Assembly (NCBI GenBank): GCA_961205875.1
Contig: OY540816.1
Span: 23,834,743-23,898,742, forward strand
DNA length: 64,000 bases
From: Sialis fuliginosa
Taxonomy: Eukaryota > Arthropoda > Insecta > Megaloptera > Sialidae
Direction: 5' to 3'
Part shown: positions 58,361-64,000 of the stretch, in pieces
How the letters are laid out: the number at the start of each line of letters is the position of its first letter
How positions within the stretch are numbered: position 1 is the first letter of the stretch
Position numbers and translations under genes: made by a program
Notes under the pieces: model-generated
Database searches by the model: none
What the model saw: only the letters and a program-made list of their open reading frames with translations
What the model was told of the DNA's origin: nothing

Positions 58361-61250
58361 TTATACAAGAACATCATCAGTTTTACATTTTGATTGTTTT
58401 TCATTTTGTAAAGACTCTTCAGATCTTCCGCGTTTCTTCTGTTTCGAATATTTCCCTTGGTTTTTAACACTTTTAGATATTTTTTCTTCGCCGACCCTAA
58501 AATTAAACGTAGAATAAAAACAAAACAAATTCTGTACAAAAACAACTACTCACATTGCGGTTCCTCTGGTACCAGGGCCCCAATGAGCCGCAGGATTCTC
58601 TTGAAACCTGACAAAGCCAGATTTACGCGACTGCGGATTTGCCAAAGGGTGGAAACTCCAATCCACTTCAATGAGACTCTTCTGTGAAAGAATTACGCTA
58701 CCGACGCTATCGTCAGCCAGTTTTCTCTTGACCGGATTCTTTCTGGCCCAATCTCTGAATATATCCCACAGCTTTTCGTTATCCATATTGGTTTTTATCG
58801 ATGTTTTATTCGCGTGTGAAAAAGACACTCGAAAACCTGAGAATACAAAATATCGAGGGGTTACACCACACCTTGAGATTTATCTGTGTGTTAAAATGTC
58901 CAACCTGCATTTAAAATAGCTGATCTGACAGACATCATGGGCGGAGTGCCTATGTGAAGTATTCCACAGAGTCTGTCGAGCGTGTAGTACAGAGGACAGT
59001 CCGTTAACTCTTCAGATATCACGCTAAGAACTCCCTGGATCCGTTTCCATGTGACAAGGTGTTCGGGCACGTTATTCAGCACTTTTGATACAAAACTCAG
59101 ATCGTGGATTGGGGCAGACCATATCGGACCTGCTATCTGGAAATAAATTATTATTATACACTCGTCAAATAAAAAAAAAAATGTTTTAAAACTTGAACGT
59201 TCTAGTTTTTGAAGAAATTTTAATATCCATGAGAAGAATCTCTTTTTTGAAGATGAAAAGGCAAACAAATTTTCAAAAATTTATATAGATTTTTGAGAGG
59301 CTCCACACGACTTGAAAATTTGTTTTGATCAAATCTAATAAATGAATTTTGTAGACCAAATTTTTTTAAATGTAAAATATTTTTATTGTTGTCACATCGA
59401 GGATTTCAATAAAAAAAATTGGTATCGAATAAGTTGAATATATACTTATAATAAAATATCCTAAAATAATAAGTTAAAGCAGTGAATAAAATTCTTTAAC
59501 AATGACATTTATTTGAACCCATTAATAACAGTCGGAAGTCCTGGAATAAGCCGACTACTACCTTATGCTTTCCGGAACAATGTTTACACGTCTGTGGCAC
59601 GGGAACACCGATCGGAAGGCCGTACTTGATCTGCTTTGGATTAGCCGTAGGTCTGAGTACTCCGAGCGGATGTAGCACAAAACTCTCACATCCGATACAC
59701 TGGTACACCGTAGACAGCTTGCTGAAACCACCGTCAATCGTTACAAATGATCTAACCGCACTGCAGCAGAGTTTTATCACCGCTACCTGGTCGTTTGTTT
59801 GCACTTTGCCGGGCTCGTGCGTATCCTCACAAACACCCGTATGTAGAAGTCGGCAGACACCGACAGTAGAGGCTCCGTGTAACGTCCGTACCTGTTGGCG
59901 TGTGATTCTATGCATTGCAACAGTATCCGCACTGCCTGAAATTTCAAACAGGTTAGGATTCGATGCTCTACAAAAACTAACAACTCGTTTTTTATTATTT
60001 TGATACATTTATTTTAATCACATCAAAATTTTTAATGATAATTTAATATTCTACAAAACTGTCATTGGACATATTTATATAAAAAACAACAGTTTACAAA
60101 ATAATTTGCAAAAACTACTTTTTGAAAACTTTGCAGCGCTGTAACTTGTAAACTTTTGGTCGAACAAACAAATGCCCAGTAGGAAAATTGTAGAGGATTT
60201 AATTTTCTACAAGATTGTCATTTAATATTTTAATGTAAAACCAACAGAAAATACAACTGGACACCGTTTGTGTAATCTTGTTAAATGAAAATTTTAATAA
60301 TAACAAAACGTTTACATATTTAACTTCCTTGAATTGTCTTCTTTTATTTGACACCCAACTCACCAAAACAGGGAATCCCTGAATTTGCATGAAGATTGAT
60401 TGTGTAAAAAGAGACTCTACTGTATATAAATACTTTCCTAGCATCATCAATTATTTTTACCATTTCGTGGCAGCATTTCATCTTGAGCGAGAGCGCACCG
60501 TACTTGGAATAGCAGGTCTCGGGGCCGTTGCCCGCCAGAACCGCCATGTCCGTCGCAGTCACGAGCAGCAGACCTCCGTCGGCCACGCACTGCACCGCAG
60601 AATCCAGGAACATCGAGGGACATCCGTACGGGTCCAAGTCGACGGCAGAGAACCTGCTCGATTGTTTCTTGTACCGGTGCATTAACGCACTGAAAATAAC
60701 AACTGCTAACATTTGCTGCATTTCACATAGTTATATTGTACTTACGTTGCATCATTATGACTAACTTCAACTAAATATTCGACTTTATTATACTCAATGT
60801 TCTTGGTTATGCTTTCGGCTGCTTTGAACGACCAGTCGTTTGCAATTATTTTCTTAACACCCTGAACTTCTTTTGCATATCGAATACTTCTGAGCCCAGT
60901 TGCAGACAGAGCTTCGAGTATTGTGATGCCGTTATCATATTTTGTACCCGCAACTAACTTTTCTTTTGCTTCATTTTTGATCGATATAGTTACATCGTTT
61001 TCAGTAGTTTCGGGTTTAACGGCTTTTTTATTGTCGTTAATGAATTCTTCTGCAAACACGGACAAAACTGTAATACTGGAAAAATAATGTTTGATGAAAA
61101 AAGTAGTTTAATAACTCACGTAATTAGCAAATACCTTAAATCTCGATTGAATTGCTGTACAGGGTTGTAAAATACATTTCCAAAAGTTAATATTTCAGCT
61201 TTGCCTTCATTTATTGAATTTGCATTAACATTTTCCTCCGATTCATTCAT
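58361..61250 (-). CDS. TRMT1: TRMT1, tRNA (guanine26-N2)-dimethyltransferase
   Basis: Eight exons join in frame: 61135-61250 (ATG), 60746-61075, 60461-60689, 59787-59935, 59562-59721, 58905-59136, 58554-58836 and 58361-58496 (TAA), giving 544 residues. The enzyme uses S-adenosylmethionine to dimethylate G26 of tRNAs. Family segments seen in order are [18 protein letters not shown], the SAM-binding [28 protein letters not shown] (catalytic motif), [14 protein letters not shown] and [17 protein letters not shown] metal-binding-type pair CIGCE...CKHCSGKH follows, then [20 protein letters not shown] and [10 protein letters not shown]. The C-terminal tail is basic ([11 protein letters not shown]), fitting nuclear or nucleolar targeting. 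One intron (59722-59786) is only 65 nt. The human protein is longer (about 659 residues) at the C-terminus. Confidence 0.96.
60101..60240 (-). repeat. Single diverged satellite monomer in inverse orientation
   Basis: In TRMT1 intron 59936-60460, the minus strand matches the 155-bp satellite of 54090-55925: attttgcaaaaacta (plus strand) mirrors tagtttttgcaaaat, and gcgctgtaacttgtaaactt, ttggtcgaac and ctacaagattgtcatttaat follow in the expected reversed order. It is clearly more diverged than units within the array. Confidence 0.75.
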
Positions 61251-61341
61251 ATTACAATATCAATTACACACCTAACCTTAAAACACGACACGTTTTCTAG
61301 GTTGTCAACAAGCAATCAGCTGATCAGGAGTATGTTCCGAT

Positions 61342-61866
61342 CCAAGGTATATAAAGACAAGGTAGTCTCAACAATTCCTTGACCAATCAGCGTTGGTGCG
61401 GGAATTGACGTCACCTGGGGATCTATTCAAATGTCATAAATTTTTAATAGAATATTAATTACAAAAAAATCTTTTATTTATTCTTGTTTTCGTATTTTTT
61501 GATATTTTAACAACACATACAATCAAATAAGTACAAATTCAACATAGAAAAATCATAAAGTGCTGTCAGAATCATATAACGTATTGCCAACATAAGAATA
61601 GTAAAAATGATGCTTCCCGAATTCACCAAATTGTCTTTGACAGCTTTTTTATGATTTTACAATGTCGAATTTGTACTTATTTGATTGTATGTGTTGTTGA
61701 AATATCAAAAAATACGAAAACAAGAATAAATAAAGGATTTTTTTATAATTAATATTCAATTAAAAATTTATGACATTTGAATATATCCCCCAGGTGACGT
61801 CTATTCCCGCGCCAACGCTGATTGGTCAAGGAATTGTTGAGACTACCTTGTCTTTATATACCTTGG
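61342..61866. mobile_element. Large inverted repeat upstream of TRMT1
   Basis: The left arm (about 61342-61570) and right arm (about 61635-61866) mirror each other over some 230 bp, starting ccaaggtatataaagacaag and ending cttgtctttatataccttgg. Both arms include a CCAAT-type site (gaccaatcagcg), and only the left keeps a full CRE (tgacgtca, 61406-61413; the right has tgacgtct). The right end has a short tandem duplication (tctttatataccttgg twice). No open frame; likely a foldback-type element inserted about 90 bp upstream of the TRMT1 start. Confidence 0.7.
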
Positions 61867-62129
61867 TCTTTATATACCTTGGTTCCGATCATAGACATAG
61901 AATGGACTGACAATGAGCGTATTGTATTATACCTTATATTAAAGTGTGAAATTATTCATATGCATAAAGTCAAGACCATAGACATACATATGTGTAATGT
62001 CAAGACACTAAGCATTTATTAATTTATTTATCGTAATTTATCACATACGACTGCATTTACAGATGAAATTAAAACATTAGTAAAAACACAAAACATAAGA
62101 CTGAAAATATCACAAAAATAAGTACCTAC

Positions 62130-62211
62130 CTTTCACTGCAGACTGCTTGAAGAAAGACGCACAGACCAACTGTCACAACACTGACTCTTCATTTTCGAGC
62201 CAGCTTTTATA
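62130..62211 (-). promoter_or_regulatory. Orphan TATA/Inr promoter with a non-coding first exon
   Basis: On the minus strand TATAAAAG (62204-62211) is followed 29 bp later by an initiator TCAGT (62180-62184, +1 at 62182). A 53-nt exon without an ATG (62130-62182) then ends at a good donor (AAAG then gtaggt). This is the classic arrangement of insect TATA promoters. No downstream coding exon was found before the TRMT1 gene, which has its own start region. It could be an upstream exon of TRMT1, or what is left of another gene. Confidence 0.5.
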
Positions 62212-62319
62212 CCCAGCCTCATGAGCGCCGGCAGAATTTCTTTTAGGGGGGTGTATTTAGATATATGAGATATACGAAAAAAGAATTGATGGAAGTTAAC
62301 ATGAGTCCCCGGAGTTAGT

Positions 62320-62436
62320 GACCTAACCTAACCTTTCCGGAGTCCCCGGAGTCAGTGACCTAACCTAACCTAACCAAACCAAACCAAACCTAACCTAACC
62401 TAACCTAACCTAACCTAACCTAACCTAACCAAACCT
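62320..62436 (-). repeat. Inverted (CCTAA)n telomeric-type tract
   Basis: Blocks of ccggagtccccggagtcagt followed by gacctaacctaacc lie at 62303-62335 and 62340-62436. The second contains about 14 units of cctaa with a few variant ccaaa units. On this strand the repeat is CCTAA, the reverse of the terminal array at 63643-64000. The tract is short and imperfect, as expected for an internal, decaying telomere-type repeat. Confidence 0.85.
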
Positions 62437-62489
62437 TTCCGGAGTCCCCGGAGTCAGTGACCTAACCTTACCTAACCCCATCTTACCGG

Positions 62490-63440
62490 AGTCGTCCCGG
62501 CGTCGCTCCGTGGTCGTTCCAGCGTCGCTCCGGCGTCGCTCTGGGGTCGTTCCGGCGTCGTTCCGGCGTCGCTCCGGGGTCGTTCTGGCGTCGTTCCGGC
62601 GTCGCTCCGGGGTCGTTTTGGCGTTGCTCCGGGGTCATTCTGGCGTTGCTCCGGGGTCGTTCCGGAGTCGTTCCGGCGTCACTCCGGGTTTGTTTCGGCG
62701 TCGTTCCGGCGTCGTTCCGGCGTCGCTCCGGGGTCGTTTCGGGGTCGCTCCGGGGTTGTTCCGGCGTCGCTCCAGGGTCGTCCCGGCGTCGCTCCGGGGT
62801 CGTTCCGGCGTCGCATCAAGGCCGTTCCGGCGTCGCTCCGGGGTCGTTCCGGAGTCGCTCCGGGGTCGTTCCGGCGTCGTTCCGGGGTTGTCCCGGTGTC
62901 GCTCCGGAGTCGTACCGGCGTCGCTCCGGAGTCATTCCGGGGTCGTTCCGGGGTAGTTCCGGGGTCGTACCGGCGTCGCTCCGGGGTCGTTCCGGCGTCG
63001 CTCCGGGGTCGTTTCGGCGTCGCTCCGGGGTCGTTCTGGCGTCGTTCCGGCGTCGTTCCGGCGTCATTCCGGAGTCGCCCCGGAGTCGCTTCGGCGTCGT
63101 TCCGGCGTCGTACCGGCGTCGCTCCGGGGTCGTCCCTATGTCGCTCCGGGGTCGTTCCGGCGTCGCTCCGGGTCGTTCCGGCGTCGCTCCGGGGTCGTAC
63201 CGGCGTCGCTCCGGCGTCGTTCCGGCGTCGTTCCGGCGTCGCTCCGGAGTCGCTCCGGCGTCGTTTCGGTGTTGTTCCGGGGTCGTTCCGGCGTCGTTCC
63301 GGAGTCGCTCCGAGGTCGCTCCGGCGTCGTTTTGGCGTCGTTCCGGAGTCGCTCCGGGGTTGCTCCGGCGTAGTTCCGGCGTCGCTCCGGGGTCGTACCG
63401 GCGTCGCTCCGGGGTCGTTTCGGCGTCGTTCCGGTGTGTC
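62490..63440 (+). repeat. 11-bp CpG-rich minisatellite
   Basis: Unit tccgg(c/g)gtcg(t/c), 11 bp, about 86 copies with single-base variants (tctggggtcgt, taccggcgtcgc, tccggagtcgt). Because 11 is not a multiple of three, the array is open in several frames with an 11-residue period (RRRSGVVPASF and relatives); these frames are not genes. Its GC content, over 60 percent, is in sharp contrast to the AT-rich genome. Confidence 0.93.
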
Positions 63441-63444
63441 TCCG

Positions 63445-63642
63445 GAGTTAGTGAGGTCATTTCCGGAGTCTCCGGAGTCAGTGAGGTCATTTCCAGAGTC
63501 TCCGGAGTCAGTGAGGTCATTTCCGGAGTCTCCGGAGTCAGTGAGGTCATTTCCGGAGTCTCCGGAGTCAGTGAGGTCATTTCCGGTGTCTCTCCGGAGC
63601 CAGTGAGGTCATTTCCGGAGTCCCCGGAAGCAGTGAGGTCAT
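63445..63642 (+). repeat. 30-bp repeat bordering the telomere
   Basis: About six units of agtgaggtcatttccggagt then ctccggagtc (30 bp). The tccggagtc core is shared with the 11-bp minisatellite, and the agtga...ccggagtc wording is shared with the blocks at 62303-62360 that precede CCTAA repeats. The last unit is slightly changed (tccccggaagcagtg) and runs directly into the TTAGG array. Confidence 0.9.
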
Positions 63643-64000
63643 GGTTAGGTTAGGTTAGGTTAGGTTAGGTTAGGTTAGGTTAGGTTAGGTTAGGTTAGGT
63701 TAGGTTAGGTTAGGTTAGGTTAGGTTAGGTTAGGTTAGGTTAGGTTAGGTTAGGTTAGGTTAGGTTAGGTTAGGTTAGGTTAGGTTAGGTTAGGTTAGGT
63801 TAGGTTAGGTTAGGTTAGGTTAGGTTAGGTTAGGTTAGGTTAGGTTAGGTTAGGTTAGGTTAGGTTAGGTTAGGTTAGGTTAGGTTAGGTTAGGTTAGGT
63901 TAGGTTAGGTTAGGTTAGGTTAGGTTAGGTTAGGTTAGGTTAGGTTAGGTTAGGTTAGGTTAGGTTAGGTTAGGTTAGGTTAGGTTAGGTTAGGTTAGGT
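63643..64000 (+). repeat. Telomeric (TTAGG)n array
   Basis: About 71 perfect tandem copies of ggtta, i.e. TTAGG, run to the end of the window without a single change. TTAGG is the ancestral insect telomere repeat. The G-rich strand runs 5' to 3' toward the window edge, which is the right orientation for a right-hand chromosome end. The absence of variants fits telomerase-maintained sequence rather than an old internal tract. Whether the chromosome ends here cannot be seen. Confidence 0.93.

Noticed and set aside
62510-63653. Several long open frames with RRRSGVVPASF-type repeats on both strands
   Set aside because: They are the 11-bp minisatellite read in different frames; a unit not divisible by three and rich in CpG has few stop codons.
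1-64000. CRISPR arrays, operons, tRNA genes
   Set aside because: No palindromic repeat-spacer pattern, no Shine-Dalgarno-linked genes and no tRNA B-box with cloverleaf was seen; the window is eukaryotic.

Overview
The window looks like insect nuclear DNA, most probably from a moth or butterfly (Lepidoptera). It is very AT-rich, all genes have GT-AG introns, and the right edge is a perfect (TTAGG)n array, the standard insect telomere repeat. Several dispersed repeats (the block at 1944-2370, the hairpin at 18386-18535) are of kinds I associate with Lepidoptera. The species cannot be told. Gene names come from motif recognition and exon joining by eye; no database was searched.

Layout. 1-20531 is mostly gene-free and full of short non-autonomous elements: nested inverted-repeat elements, a foldback element, an hAT-type element with a perfect 8-bp target duplication, and tandem repeats. 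One orphan minus-strand exon sits at 5842-6033. 20532-25695 (+) is a tetraspanin lacking its first coding exon. 27193-35302 (+) is eIF4B in 11 coding exons. 31913-34270 (-) is a SPAG6-like axonemal armadillo protein lying wholly inside eIF4B intron 9. 37496-39858 (-) is an AT-hook/bZIP transcription factor, Xrp1-like. 45402-46133 (-) is TMEM256/DUF423. 46371-48556 (+) is a TPD52-family gene with two alternative first exons. 50384-53230 (+) is a tight run of three small genes: CEP20/FOPNL, an unrecognised coiled-coil protein, and a DUF4485-like protein. 54090-55925 is a 12-copy, about 155-bp satellite. 56123-57594 (-) is caspase-activated DNase (DFFB/CAD). 58361-61250 (-) is TRMT1, the tRNA m2,2G26 methyltransferase. 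61251-64000 is a subtelomere: a large inverted repeat, an orphan promoter with a non-coding exon, inverted CCTAA repeats, an 11-bp GC-rich minisatellite, a 30-bp repeat and the TTAGG array.

The most interesting unit is eIF4B acting as a host for non-coding RNAs. Intron 2 carries what I read as the RNase P RNA gene (27753-28046; strong P1, CR-I and CR-V signatures). Introns 3, 5, 6, 7 and 9 each carry one copy of a family of about 142-nt H/ACA-box snoRNAs, all sense to eIF4B. One copy has compensatory base changes in its basal stem. The fifth copy also lies antisense within the intron of the nested SPAG6-like gene. One Pol II transcript may therefore yield a translation factor, a tRNA-processing ribozyme and rRNA- or snRNA-modification guides.
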